Positions 29,328 through 39,386 are shown, counted from the first letter of the stretch. The stretch: DNA of 64,000 nt from Hippopus hippopus (GCA_946811185.2 OX328103.1:6018132-6082131), one strand, 5' to 3'. Numbers and translations are program-made. Notes: a model not told the origin generated them from the sequence alone.

Positions 29328-29537
29328 GAACACCTTATTACACAATTCAAAGATTTAATGACACCAAAGAAAGGAGCCTTTTGAAAACATTGTGGAAAAA
29401 GGAGAAAATGCTGGTAACCAGCATTTTCTCCTTTTTCCACAATGTTTTCTACATTTTCAAAGGCAAACCCCAACCTCTGAGCCACAACTGCTTTGAAATC
29501 AGACAAGTCTAAAATTTTGCTGTTTGATAAAGGGTTA
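29328..29537 (+). repeat. H1 MITE copy with a mirrored change
   Basis: CACCTTATTACACAATTCAA to GTTTGATAAAGGGTTAG. TGTGGAAAAAGG and CCTTTTTCCACA show G-to-A on one arm matched by C-to-T on the other. The palindrome is otherwise perfect. Confidence 0.84.
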
Positions 29538-29689
29538 GTTAACATGCTACCATTATGCATGATTTAGCCTTATCTTGCATTGAAGCTTTCTGAAGCAAAG
29601 ATTTTCCTACCCTGTATTTGGTGCCAAATATCAGAATCCCAACATTATGCTTCCCACCGTCCATTTTACGACTCAAAATTTCGAAAATG

Positions 29690-29918
29690 ATAACCCATTA
29701 CCATACAATCCCTACTTTTGACGACCCTGAGAAAGACGCCTTTAGAAAACATTGTGGGAAAAGGAGAAAATGCTGGTAACCAGCATTTTCTCCTTTTCAC
29801 ACAATGTTTTCTACCCTTCACAAAACAATTTTCAAATTTTCAGTCACTTTTATTTTGTCGTCTGCTACTGCTTTCGATTTGGACAAGCCAAAAATTTTGT
29901 CGTTTGGTAATGAGATAA
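29690..29918 (+). repeat. H1 MITE copy, CTACTTTTGACGAC subfamily
   Basis: TAACCCATTACCATACAATC, CCTACTTTTGACGACCCTGA to GTTTGGTAATGAGATAA. Nearly identical to the 1270 copy in both arms. Confidence 0.87.
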
Positions 29919-30125
29919 TGAATCTGGCTTCTTCTGCAAATTGTAAGGTAACGAGAGTTTTTGGCTAAGAAAACCCATGTAAGCATACGGGATTCCATGT
30001 TTTAATGAAGTGAACAAAGTCAACTTTGTCAGTATTCCAATAAAAGGAAAAAAATCTTGTTTCAAGCAGTTTCTCTGTTGAGGTTGAGTTACAGTACTAG
30101 GTTAGCACTTCTATCTGTATAGAAA

Positions 30126-30292
30126 CATTCTGGAACATTGTTTGCAAAAGGCAGTTTTGCTCATCTCCTTTTGCTGACATGTTTTAGAATTGTCAAGAAG
30201 GTTATCTGCAGTTTGTAAAGTATATGTATTCAAGGATACTGGACTTTAAGCCTTTTAATTTGGACAAGTCTACATCGTCAGGTAAAGTGGTA
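30126..30292 (+). repeat. H1 MITE, strongly degenerate
   Basis: ATTCTGGAACATTGTTTGCA, TCTCCTTTTGCTGACATGTT, TTTAATTTGGACAAGTCTAC, ATCGTCAGGTAAAG. Identified by order of motifs rather than overall identity. Confidence 0.5.
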
Positions 30293-30520
30293 AGCCTTTA
30301 CCACACAATCCAGTGTTTTGGCGTCCTTGAGCAGGAAAGCTTTTGAAAACATAGTGGGAAAAGGAGAAAATGCTGGTTCCCAGCATTTTCTCCATTTCCC
30401 GCAATGTTTTATACTCAGTTACAGGCAAGCTCCATCATTTGGGCCACCTTTGATTTTGCTTTCTGCAAATACTTCAAATTTGAATGAGTCTAAAATTTTT
30501 GTGGAGTTGTAAAGGGTTAA
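30291..30520 (+). repeat. H1 MITE copy
   Basis: GCCTTTACCACACAATCCAG to GAGTTGTAAAGGGTTAA. Centre ATGCTGGTTCCCAGCAT. Confidence 0.84.
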
Positions 30521-30618
30521 GCTTTTGATTCGAACTAGGACACCCACATGGAAAACGATCACCTGTAATTTTTGATTAAGCAGTTCAGAAATACAATGTA
30601 GCTGATATCTTACGAAAT

Positions 30619-30800
30619 AACCCTTTCAGAGCCATAAAAGAAATATCAGGAGCTTTTGAGGACAACAAAGATCAAGGTAAGGCTGTACAGAACATGCTTC
30701 CTGATCTTGGATCTATACTGTTTGCTTGTAAAGTCAAACCCAGAAGATGAAACTCTTTCTTAGTTCCAGGGGGTTGTATTTTCAGCTGTTAAAGTATTTC
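30619..30800 (+). repeat. H6 hairpin MITE copy, diverged
   Basis: AACCCTTTCAGAGCCATAAA, AGGAGCTTTTGAGGACAACA, AGATCAAGGTAAGGCTGTAC, TCCTGATCTTGGATCTATAC, CTTTCTTAGTTCCAGGGGG. The arms match the cleaner H6 at 48614. Confidence 0.55.
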
Positions 30801-30814
30801 ACAAGTAGTCTGGT

Positions 30815-31024
30815 GTTGTACCCACACTGAAGAAGAAGGTTTTTTGAAAACGTTGTGGGAAAAGGAACAAATGCTGGTTTTCGGCATTTTTGTCCTTTTC
30901 CTACCCTTGTTTTCTACAGTTTCAAAGACGAATCGTACAGTATCAATTGAGCCACATTGAAGTTGTTGTCTGTAAATGCATTCAGTTTTAGTAAGTCTGA
31001 AATTGGTCTTCTGGTAAAGGATAA
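30815..31024 (+). repeat. H1 MITE copy
   Basis: TTGTACCCACACTGAAGAAG to CTTCTGGTAAAGGATAA. GGAACAAATGC and GCATTTTTGTCC show an almost mirrored replacement of GAGAAAATGC. Confidence 0.72.
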
Positions 31025-31216
31025 AGCAGCGCACAATACCAGATTTTAATGACCTTAAGAAAGAAGCCTTTTGAAAACAATGTGGGAAAAGGAGAAAATG
31101 CTGGTAGCCAGCATTTTCTCTTTTTCCCACAATGTTTTCTATCCTTTCAAATACGCCAACATTTTAGCTACTTTTAATTAGTTGGCTGCAAATCTTTGTC
31201 ATCTGGGAAAGAATTA
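31025..31216 (+). repeat. H1 MITE copy
   Basis: CGCACAATACCAGATTTTAA to CATCTGGGAAAGAATTAA. Centre ATGCTGGTAGCCAGCAT; the long arm is shortened. Confidence 0.8.
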
Positions 31217-31401
31217 AATATTGTACTGGTGCTGTAAAGGGTCAAACTGCATAAGTTCATTGAAGGTAATACTTAACATGGTAATAACATAAAAAGGAAA
31301 ATTGACAAATTTGACAAGTCATTGATAGAAATAGGTTTGAGCTGTAAATGCCCATTGATTGCTTGTAATTGATTGTATTTACTGTAATCTTGCCAGTGAA
31401 A

Positions 31402-31488
31402 TTAACCCTTTAAGCGCTGGGCTTGGCTTTAGATGCTTTTGTGTAAAGTGTAGATTAAGATCAGGCTGCACAGAGTGTGCACAGATTG
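31402..31488 (+). repeat. GATC-type hairpin MITE, left half
   Basis: TTAACCCTTTAAGCGCTGGG, GCTTTTGTGTAAAGTGTAGA, TTAAGATCAGGCTGCACAGA, GTGTGCACAGATTGG. The right half is absent. Confidence 0.5.
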
Positions 31489-31614
31489 GCGATGTTTGTT
31501 GATTTTCATTTGGATTTTGCTCTAGTTCGTCAGCATCTTATTATTCATGAACTTGTTTTGGAGTTGTTTCATATCTGTTTTTAGTTTGTTAAGTTTTTGT
31601 CACTTTGTCAGGTT

Positions 31615-31658
31615 TTTTTAAGCCCCTGCCGTGAAATGGCGGAAGGGCATATAGAGTT

Positions 31659-31724
<66 letters not shown>

Positions 31725-32685
31725 GCGTGTTAGTGCGTGTGTGCGTTAGTGTGTGTGTCCCATTCTTGTCCAGAGCATAACTTCTACATTTATCAATGGA
31801 TTTCAAAATAATTTTGCACACTTGTTCTCCTTAACAAGTACTAGTGTCATGCGATAAGTTTGTTTCGATACGCCCAAGGTCAAGGTCACAGTTGAAGGTC
31901 AAATGTTTAAATTGACCTTGTCCGGAGCATAACTTCTACATTTATCAATGGATTTCAAAAAAACTTTGCACACTTGTTCTCCTTAACAAGTACTAGTGTC
32001 ATGCAAAAAGTTTGTTTCCATACGCCCAAGGTCAAGGTCACAGTTGAAGGTCAAATGTTTAAATTGACCTTGTCCGGAGCATAACTTCTACATTTATCAA
32101 TGGATTTCAAAAAAACTTTGCACACTTGTTCTCCTTAACAAGTACTAGTGTCATGCAAAAAGTTTGTTTCCATACGCCCAAGGTCAAGGTCACAGTTGAA
32201 GGTCAAATGTTTAAATTGACCTTGTCCAGAGCATAACTTCTACATTTATCAATGGATTTCAAAAAAACTTTGCACACTTGTTCTCCTAAACAAGTGCTAG
32301 TGTCATGCGAAAAGTTTGTTTCGATTCGCCCAAGGTCAAGGTCACAGTTGAAGGTCAAATGTTTAAATTGACCTTGTCCGGAGCATAACTTCTACATTTA
32401 TCAATGGATTTCAAAAAAACTTTGCACACTTGTTCTCCTTAACAAGTACTAGTGTCATGCGAAAAGTTTGTTTCGATACGCCCAAGATCAAGGTCACGGT
32501 TGAAGGTCAAATGTTTAAATTGACCTTGTCCGGAGCATAACTTCTACATTTATCAATGGATTTCAAAAAAGCTTCGCATGCTTTTTCTCCTTAACAAGTA
32601 CTAGTGTCATGCGAAAAGTTTGTTTCGATTCACCCAAGGTCAAGGTCACAGTTGAAGGTCAAATGTTTAAATTGACTGTTCAACC
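31615..32685 (+). mobile_element. Bivalve repeat element D with 152 bp tandem units
   Basis: Opens TTTTAAGCCCCTGCCGTGAA, ATGGCGGAAGGGCATATAG, then a GT microsatellite, then about six units spaced exactly 152 bp (starts near 31781, 31933, 32085, 32237, 32389, 32541). Each has CTTCTACATTTATCAATGGA and CCCAAGGTCAAGGTCACAGT. No coding capacity seen. Confidence 0.78.
31663..31721 (+). repeat. (GT)n microsatellite
   Basis: About 29 uninterrupted GT pairs inside element D, followed by imperfect GT-rich text to about 31758. Confidence 0.95.
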
Positions 32686-32914
32686 CAGTTTTACATCCTG
32701 CTCAGCAGAATTGTGATATGAAGATACAGTTTTGGTTTTTAAAAAGACTCATCCAAAGAACTATGCCAGAGAATATTGAGGCTGCAACCTACCCTTCAAC
32801 TATAGTCCAGTGTGATAATATTCGATCCAATTTGTTCCTGTCTCATAGAGGAAGTCCAACAAAGTAATTATTATTGCTGTATTTCTCACTCTCATTCCTC
32901 AAGTTAAGATCTTC

Positions 32915-33105
32915 ATAATCCTGAGTATAAGTAACCCTCAGTTGAAAGATTAAGGAAAACGCTGAATAAAAAGAAGTTAATGCTCAAAACCAGCATTTTC
33001 TTCTTTTTCTCACAAAGTTTTCTACCACATGCAATACAAACCATATAATTTATTGTCTGCATATTGCTTTCAACCTGGACCAGTCCTCAATTTTGTTATC
33101 AGGTA
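32915..33105 (+). repeat. H1 MITE, degenerate
   Basis: GATTAAGGAAAACGCTGAAT, AAAACCAGCATTTTCTTCTT, TTATTGTCTGCATATTGCTT, CAACCTGGACCAGTC, GTTATCAGGTATAAATAA. Confidence 0.6.
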
Positions 33106-33737
33106 TAAATAATCTCTTATCTGCTTGGCTATTATATAACAAACCTTCATAACCTTGTCTAAGCTGTTATCCAAAACAACAATTTTCTGTAATACCTACT
33201 GATTCTCTCATATGACATATCTGTGACCAATACCATTTAGCGGGAGCATCAGTGTCTCTGACACACCTATTTCTAGTTTTATATTTGAAATTATTTCTGT
33301 TTTTTGCAAGTATTAAACTGTATCCATTTTACCTCCCATTGTAACCATCCAATAGACAACTAGCAACATCCCCTTTATAGATGGCAACTATTGGTTTTCA
33401 TATGTACTGATTCTACCAGTTAGACAGTGTGTAACAGAATGCCTTAATCTGTTTTAAAATAATGGAGCAATAATCTATCTTTGGCTAAAATCTTTATGAC
33501 AGACAAAGATTTTTCTGAGCACGATCAGTGTACCAAATTTGCTGAAGTTTAGTTAATTAAGTTTATTAAGTCTTTATCGATAAGGGCTATCTTTGTGAAT
33601 AAATAAAATCACATTTTAAATTTCCAAGTCTTGCATTATCTTAAGAAGTCTTGAACCATGCTGATTTCTGCCTTGTAGCATTGGTTGCTCTTGATATGAA
33701 GATATACAGGCTATCAGTTTGTTCTCAGTACATGCCC
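33106..33737. other. Unique intronic sequence, nothing recognised
   Basis: AT-rich with no coding-like frame and no match to the repeat families in this window. Confidence 0.3.
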
Positions 33738-33950
33738 TTAACCCATAGGCTGCTAAGCGCGACTCTCGGATCTTTTGCGGACAGTGTAGATCTAAGACCA
33801 CACTGCACAGAACGTGCAGTGTGGTCTTAGATCTACACTGTCCGATAAGGAGATATTATTCCCCAAAACATACCTTTGAAATAACAGTATTTTGGTTTTT
33901 ACTGTCGTATTGAAAATTTCATTTCACTTACTTAGCAGGATGAAGGTTAA
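33738..33950 (-). repeat. H3 hairpin MITE copy with three mirrored changes
   Basis: TTAACCCATAGGCTGCTAAG to AGCAGGATGAAGGTTAA. The palindrome arms of 30 bp are perfectly complementary (GATCTAAGACCACACTGCAC on the left) yet differ from the usual GATCCAAGATCAGACTGCAC at three positions, each mirrored on the right arm. Confidence 0.88.
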
Positions 33951-33971
33951 TTTGCCAAAGTATAAATGTGG

Positions 33972-34165
33972 CTGAATTCTTTACCACACGATCAATTTTT
34001 TGATTGGACCAAATTAAAGTCATTGCAGACGACAAATTAAATGTAGCTTAAAGGATTATTTCTGTCTTTGATAGGGTACGAAACATTGGGGCAAAAAGGA
34101 GAAAATGCAGGGTACCAGCATTTTCTCCTTTTCCCACAATGTTTTCAAAAGCCTTCCCTTTCACC
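33972..34165 (-). repeat. H1 MITE copy, end missing
   Basis: TTCTTTACCACACGATCAAT, centre ATGCAGGGTACCAGCAT, ends in the short arm (AAAAGCCTTCCCTTTC). Confidence 0.8.
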
Positions 34166-34254
34166 ATAAGAGCTTTTGAATTGGCAACATTTGGCAAAAA
34201 GGTTAGGAATACCCAGCTGGGGAAACAGTGTGGAAAAAGGCATGTATTGTTTAC

Positions 34255-34850
34255 TAGGTAAAATTTTAGAAAAAACCTTGTGTACACTCTAGAGGCCACA
34301 TTTTCAGTTCAAAACTCTTGAAAGTTGGTCAGAATGTTTGTCTTCATGATATCTTGGACGAGTTCGAAAATGGGTCATGTTGGTTAAAAAAATAGGTCAC
34401 TAGGTCATATCTTAGAAAAACCATGTGTACGTTCTAGAGACCACATTTTCAGTCCAAAACTCTTGAAAGTTGGTCAGATGTTTGTCTTGATGATATCTCG
34501 GATGAGTTTGAAAATGGTTCATGTTGTGTTAAAAACTAGGTCACTAGGTCAAATCTTGGAAAAACCTTGTGTACGCTCTAGAGGCCACATGTTTGGTGCA
34601 ATACTCAAGAAAGTTGGTCAGAATCTTTGTTTTGATAATATCGACAATGGGAAATGGGCTTTGTTGGGCTAAAAAGTAGGTCACTGATAGAAATTTTGAA
34701 GAAAGCTTGTGTACAAGCCAGAGGCCAAATTTTCAGTCCAATAATTATGGTAGAATGTTTGTCACAATATCCAAAGAGATTGAAAATGGGTCATGTTTGG
34801 TCAAAAGACTCAGGTGAGCTACTTCAGGGCCATCATGGCACTCCTGTATC
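34255..34850 (+). mobile_element. Bivalve repeat element E, 3' part
   Basis: About four units of roughly 120 bp with CTTGTGTACGCTCTAGAGGC, CACATTTTCAGTCCAAAACT and CTTGAAAGTTGGTCAGAATG. Ends AGGTGAGCTACTTCAGGGCC, ATCATGGCACTCCTG. A tail-only piece of the same family is at 52720. Confidence 0.72.
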
Positions 34851-34854
34851 ATTC

Positions 34855-35045
34855 CTGATGAAGAAGGCTTTTGAAAACATTGCTGGAAAAGGAGAAAATG
34901 CTGGTGACCAGCATTTTCTCCTTTTCCCACAACTTTTTCTCCCGATCAAAGACAGAAATCATTGTTTTAGCTACATTGAAATTGTCATCTGTAAATGCTT
35001 TCAAGTTGGTTGCGTATGAGATTTGGTTGTTTGGTATTGAGATAA
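34855..35045 (+). repeat. H1 MITE copy, 5' truncated
   Basis: TGATGAAGAAGGCTTTTGAA, centre ATGCTGGTGACCAGCAT, to TTTGGTATTGAGATAAA. Its left end is replaced by element E. Confidence 0.8.
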
Positions 35046-35272
35046 AGGATTGCAGTCAGTCTGACACAAAAATCCTCAAAAGGTGAAGTTGTACAATACA
35101 GTTCATAAAACTTTAATTGAATCAACAAAGAGGGGGGGAAATGAAGTTTAAAGATTAAGTGATAACTTGACAACCTTTTTATGTGGGTTTGGGAACCTCA
35201 AGGAAGACCATTATGGGGGGTATGAAAGGATAAGTTCAAAACAGTTGACTTTTAACTTTATCTGATTGACTC

Positions 35273-35335
35273 TTAAACTCTTTCACTACTGAATAAATAA
35301 ATTGCATTTTCTCAAAGGCTAAAAATACAATTCAG
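35273..35335 (-). repeat. H4 end fragment
   Basis: CTTAAACTCTTTCACTACTG, AATAAATTGCATTTTCTCAA, AGGCTAAAAATACAATT: the right end of H4 reversed. It abuts the coding-like remnant. Confidence 0.5.
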
Positions 35336-35800
35336 AGTAGAAAATGTTGGCTGGAAAGAGACCAGACGGGCTGTGCCTGTTGCTTGACTGGACTCTGGTG
35401 ACATGCTATCAGCTATGTTGCTGGGGTCGGGTCCCGATGCCGAGCAAGGAAGCAAGTCTCCTGGAGGAGTCAAGCTATTAGCCTTGCTAATCTGTGGAGA
35501 CATGCTTCTGGGCATGTCAGTATCTGTGACATCATTAGACCTGGGAGACATGCTACTGTCTATGTTGTGTCCGGGCATGTCATCAGGGAGCATGTCTTCA
35601 GGAGGAGACATGCTTTGGTCTTCGTTGGTCTACTTGGAGTTGCTTTTTGCACTGGGCATACTATCCCTGACCGGTTTCGTTCTCTAGTTAGAACTCTTCA
35701 GAGGTGTAACGAAGCTATGATTAGCTTCTTTGGAAGGTGGTGGAGCAATAACTTGTCACTGATCTATGTTCTTGAACTTTACAACAACATTATGCCTTTG
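35330..35800 (-). pseudogene. Decayed coding-like sequence, Ser/Pro-rich, three in-frame stops
   Basis: One minus-strand frame reads as plausible protein from about 35800 down to 35330, broken by TGA at 35756-35758, TAG at 35684-35686 and TAG at 35630-35632. Pieces include VIAPPPSKEANHSFVTPLKS, RTKPVRDSMPSAKSNSK and SMSPPEDMLPDDMPG. The last stretch (35611-35330) is open and repeats an M/L-S/T-P motif about every 17 residues (SMSPPED, SMSPRSN, SMSPQIS, SLTPPGD, SMSPESS). It looks like an intrinsically disordered region. All three stops are one C-to-T step from CGA or CAG. It lies between an H4 fragment and a SINE B, and could be a retrocopy or a captured exon. No parent gene is recognised. 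Confidence 0.4.
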
Positions 35801-35811
35801 GCCAAAGCCCA

Positions 35812-36066
35812 GCCAGGTAGCTCAGTTGTTAGCATATCTGACTCATGAATTAGTGGTTGGGATTTGTTACACGGTTGCAGCAAACTTTTTTTCCCTGCAA
35901 GGTTTTGTTTCTCACCTCTAATACATGTGAGAAGAGTAGTCGGTGGCTTAGAAAGAAAGTTGTGATGGTGCTGGTGTAAGACAGCCAGGAAACACATGTG
36001 TAGGTGCACTGACCGCCTTGATATGACCTAAGCTATTAAAACAGCGTTGAACTCCAATACAAACAG
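35812..36066 (+). mobile_element. SINE B copy
   Basis: CCCAGCCAGGTAGCTCAGTT, GTGGCTTAGAAAGAAAGTTG, GGAAACACATGTGTAGGTGC, GACCTAAGCTATTAAAACAG, GAACTCCAATACAAACA. Confidence 0.83.
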
Positions 36067-36369
36067 ACACACCTATTGCAAAAATGTTGAATGAATATAA
36101 TGTGAAAAGAAAGTGCCACTGAAGAATCATGTAATGCTGTTTAACGCTTTCCACTGTTATCTGAAAATGCCAATACATGAGCCACAGTCTGGGAAAAGGG
36201 GGTTTAATGCATCTCCACAAGTCTTGACATGATTTTGGATCCATCAAATCAATTTTGTCTTACAAGAATTAAATATGGAGGTTACTAAGAATGGTCCTTT
36301 GACATGCAGAAAATTTACCAGTAGCAAAATTGCTTCTTCCGAAGGGGTGCAAAAAGGTCTGTTTCACAT

Positions 36370-36694
36370 AGTTGATTGATTGATTGTATGGTGTTTAACG
36401 CCGTTTTCAACATTATTTCAGTTATATCGCGGCGGCCAGTGCATCTTTCCATGCGTTCCTGGAGTCTCTTTTACCAGTACTTCGCATAATTTTCTTTCCA
36501 AGCCACTGGCTGCTTTCCAACATAATCATCATCGAAACAATGGTCAGCGGTGGGAGAGGAATGAATCCTGTCGCAGTGACTATCATCAATCCTCGGAAAG
36601 AAATTGGCCAAGCCAGGGGTCGTAGCCAGGAATCGAACCCTGGACCCCGTGTTCTTAAGTCCTGCACACTACCGACTGAGCTACCGGGGCTTGG
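36370..36694 (-). mobile_element. SINE A, complete with target-site duplication
   Basis: Minus strand: head CCGGTAGCTCAGTCGGTAG with B-box-like GGGTTCGATTCC, body with GCCACTGGC, tail of GATT/CAAT repeats. CTGTTTCACAT is duplicated at 36359-36369 and 36695-36705. Confidence 0.9.
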
Positions 36695-36833
36695 CTGTTT
36701 CACATGGTAATGTATTACAGAAAGAGACATTCAGAGTCATTTTTTCAGTGAATACTGTCTGGGCTGTCTGTCTCAAAAATTCTTTGCATGATAAATCACA
36801 TGTAAATTAAATTATTTGTCTTTCTGTTCGTGC

Positions 36834-37057
36834 TTAAACCTTTATCACACAATCCAGATTTTTAAAGGCTCTTAACAATGAAGGTTTATGAAAACATGGT
36901 GGGAAAAGGAGAAAATGCTGGTATCCAGTATTTTCTCCTTTTCCCACTGTTTTCCACTCCATCAAACATTTCAACATTTGCGCCACACTAAGTCTTGTTT
37001 TCTGCAAATGCTTTGAATTTGGACTAGTCTAAAATTTTGTCGTTTGGTAAGAAGTTA
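36834..37057 (+). repeat. H1 MITE copy
   Basis: TTAAACCTTTATCACACAAT to GTTTGGTAAGAAGTTAA. Centre CTGGTATCCAG. Shares the terminal TTAA with the next copy. Confidence 0.84.
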
Positions 37058-37583
37058 ACCTTTTACCAAACATTCCTGTATTTTTAAAACCCTTCGAAGC
37101 CCTGGTAGCTCAGTCGGTAGCGTGCAGGACTTGAGAACAGGGGGTCGTGGGTTTGATCCCTGGCTCAGCCAATTTCTTTCCAAGAATTGATGATAGTCAT
37201 TGTGACAGGATTCATTCCCGTCACACCGCTGACCATTGTTTGGATGATAGCTATGTGGGAAAGCAGCCAGTGGCTTGGAAAGAAAATTATGCTGAGTACT
37301 GGTAAAAGAGACCTCAGGAAAGCATGGATAGGTACACTGGCCGCCATAATATAACTGAAATAATGTTGAAAACAGCGTTAAACACGATACAATTTTAAAA
37401 CCCTGCAGAAAAAGGATTTTGAAAAATTGGAAAATAAGGAGAAAATTCTGGTAACCAGTATTTTCTCCTTTTTTCTTGTAATATGTCTTCCCTTCCCAAG
37501 ACAAATCTGATGATTTGAGTAATAGTTTCTTGTCTACAAATGCTTTCAATATGGACAAGTCTGAAATTTTGGCAAAAAGTAAA
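37054..37583 (+). repeat. H1 MITE copy split by SINE A
   Basis: TTAACCTTTTACCAAACATT is interrupted after TTTTAAAACCCT and resumes TTTTAAAACCCTGCAGAAAA. Long arm to GGACAAGTCTGAAATTTTGG. Confidence 0.83.
37094..37392 (+). mobile_element. SINE A, complete, nested in H1
   Basis: TCGAAGCCCTGGTAGCTCAG, TCGGTAGCGTGCAGG, GGGTTTGATCCCTGGC, AGCAGCCAGTGGCTTGGAAA, tail GTTAAACACGATACAA. A 12 bp duplication, TTTTAAAACCCT, lies at 37082-37093 and 37393-37404. Confidence 0.92.
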
Positions 37584-37602
37584 CTCTCCATCAAACAACA
37601 GA

Positions 37603-37831
37603 TTTAATCCTTGGCTACATGACAAAATTGTGGACTTGTCCGAATTGAAAGCGTTGGCAGATGACAGAGTAAATAAGACTCAAAAACTGAGTTTTGCTTT
37701 TTGAAGGAAAGAGAACATTGTGGGAAAAAGAGAAAATGCTGTTTACTAGCATTTTCTCCTTTTCGCATGATGTTTTCAAAAACATGTATCCTCAAGGTCA
37801 TTAAAACTGGGGATTGTGTGGCTAAGGGTTG
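37603..37831 (-). repeat. H1 MITE copy
   Basis: CCTTGGCTACATGACAAAAT to TGTGTGGCTAAGGGTTGA. The TIRs carry a mirrored change, TTGGCTA and TGGCTAAGG. Confidence 0.8.
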
Positions 37832-38007
37832 ACTCTCTACCAAGCAAGATTTGAGACGCAGCAGATAAATTTATTGTTGCTCATATGATAGAGTTTATCT
37901 TTGATAAAGGAGAAAAAAGCATTTTCTCCCTTTTCCCACCTTGTTTTCAATAGTCTTTTCAAAACCAGGGTCTTTAAAACATCATGTGGCTACACGGAAA
38001 AAGGTTA
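37829..38007 (-). repeat. H1 MITE copy, palindrome centre deleted
   Basis: TGACTCTCTACCAAGCAAGA to CACGGAAAAAGGTTAA. GATAAAGGAGAAAAAAGCAT joins the arms without a GGTNACC centre. Confidence 0.72.
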
Positions 38008-38325
38008 AATGTGAGCAAAGTTGATTGCTCGTGCATGAACATGCATTTTGACCTTAATCAAATTGCTGTTTGTTTAAAATCAGATGAGATTGTTGATAAA
38101 ACTAAGACCCCCCCTGTGTTGAAATTTGAACATGCATTTTGAGAGGTTCATTAGCCATATTGGTCTGGTGCACCTTTTGAGTCAGGTTACTGGATATTTA
38201 CACAATGGGACTGAACCAGTCTATGGTAGAAAATTATACTCTTACATCATTTAAAAAAAAAATGAAATAATGAAAAAGAGGTTCAAGAAATCATAATCTT
38301 ATAATATGATCCCTTTAAAGGGACA

Positions 38326-38550
38326 TTAACTGTATCCCACACAATCCCCTGTTTCAATGAACCTGAGGTAGACAGCTTTTAAAAAATAGTGGAAAAAGGA
38401 GAAAATGCAGGTTACCAGCATTTTCTTCTTTCCCAACAATGTCTTCTGCACTTTCAGTGGCAAATCTCATCATTTGAGCAACATTCAATATGTCATATGC
38501 AAATGCTTTCAATTTGGAAAAGTCTAAAATGTTGTTTGGCAAGGATTTAA
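38326..38550 (+). repeat. H1 MITE copy
   Basis: TTAACTGTATCCCACACAAT to GTTTGGCAAGGATTTAA; centre ATGCAGGTTACCAGCAT. Confidence 0.8.
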
Positions 38551-38637
38551 GATAGGAAGAAAGGACAGGAAGTCAACATCATGGGAATTGATTATGCTTA
38601 TTTCTCCATCTATTGAATTTATTTTATAATACCTTCA

Positions 38638-38865
38638 GCTTTTTACCAGACGACAAAATTTTAGGCTTGTCCAAATCAAAAGCATTTGCAGGCGACAAAT
38701 TGAACATGATTCAAAAACCGAAATTTGCCTTTGGAAGGGTAGAAAATGAAAGCGGGAAAAAACAAAAAATGATGGTTACCAGCATTTTGTTCGTTTCCAG
38801 CTATGTTTTCAAAAGTCTGCTTTCTTAAGGTTGGTTAAACTCAGGATTGAGTTGTAAAGGTTTAA
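38638..38865 (-). repeat. H1 MITE copy, diverged palindrome
   Basis: CTTTTTACCAGACGACAAAA to GAGTTGTAAAGGTTTAA. The palindrome left arm reads GCGGGAAAAAACAAAAAATG. Joined to the next copy by TTAA. Confidence 0.78.
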
Positions 38866-39090
38866 CACTTTACCAAACGACAAAATTTTAGACTGGTCCA
38901 AATTAAAAGCACTTGCAGATGACAAAATAAACATGACTCAAAAATTGAAACTTGACTTTAGAAGAGTAGAAAACATTGTAGGAAAAGGAGAAAATGCTGG
39001 TTACCAGCATTTTCTCCTTTTCCCACAATGTTTTCAGAAGGCTTCTTCCTTTGAGTCGTAAAAACCAGGGATTGTTTGGTAAAGGGTTAA
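38862..39090 (-). repeat. H1 MITE copy
   Basis: TTAACACTTTACCAAACGAC to GTTTGGTAAAGGGTTAA, palindrome nearly perfect. Same orientation as its upstream neighbour. Confidence 0.88.
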
Positions 39091-39149
39091 TATGCAGACT
39101 TGAAAGGTTTTACTGACGCTTTACCTATTTCACTCTAAATGATGAAATT

Positions 39150-39345
39150 TAGATTGATTGAATAGAATTAATGGTATTTTACACCGCTTTCAACATTATT
39201 TTAGTCATACTGTGGTGACAGCTGACATATTCATGTATTTCCTGGCTTTCACCAGTACTAGGCTAGGGCTCTGAAATGTCTTGCCCAAGGACCCTCCCAT
39301 AAAAAACCCAGTGGATCCAGTGAGGCTCAAACTTGGGGCCTCCAG
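39150..39345 (-). mobile_element. SINE C copy, head truncated
   Basis: Plus-strand text: GATTGATTGAATAGAATTAA, TTTTACACCGCTTTCAACAT, TAGGCTAGGGCTCTGAAATG, TCTTGCCCAAGGACCCTCCC, AGTGAGGCTCAAACTTGG. Confidence 0.78.
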
Positions 39346-39386
39346 GTCATGAGTCCTACTGATTGGCTTAACCAAATACTTAGGTG

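Noticed and set aside
35403..35687. Plus-strand 94-codon frame (MLSAMLLGSGPDAEQGSK...) opposite the Ser/Pro-rich remnant
   Set aside because: It is the complement of a better protein-like frame. Its hydrophobic LLSMLCPGM pattern is the antisense of S-P-rich codons.
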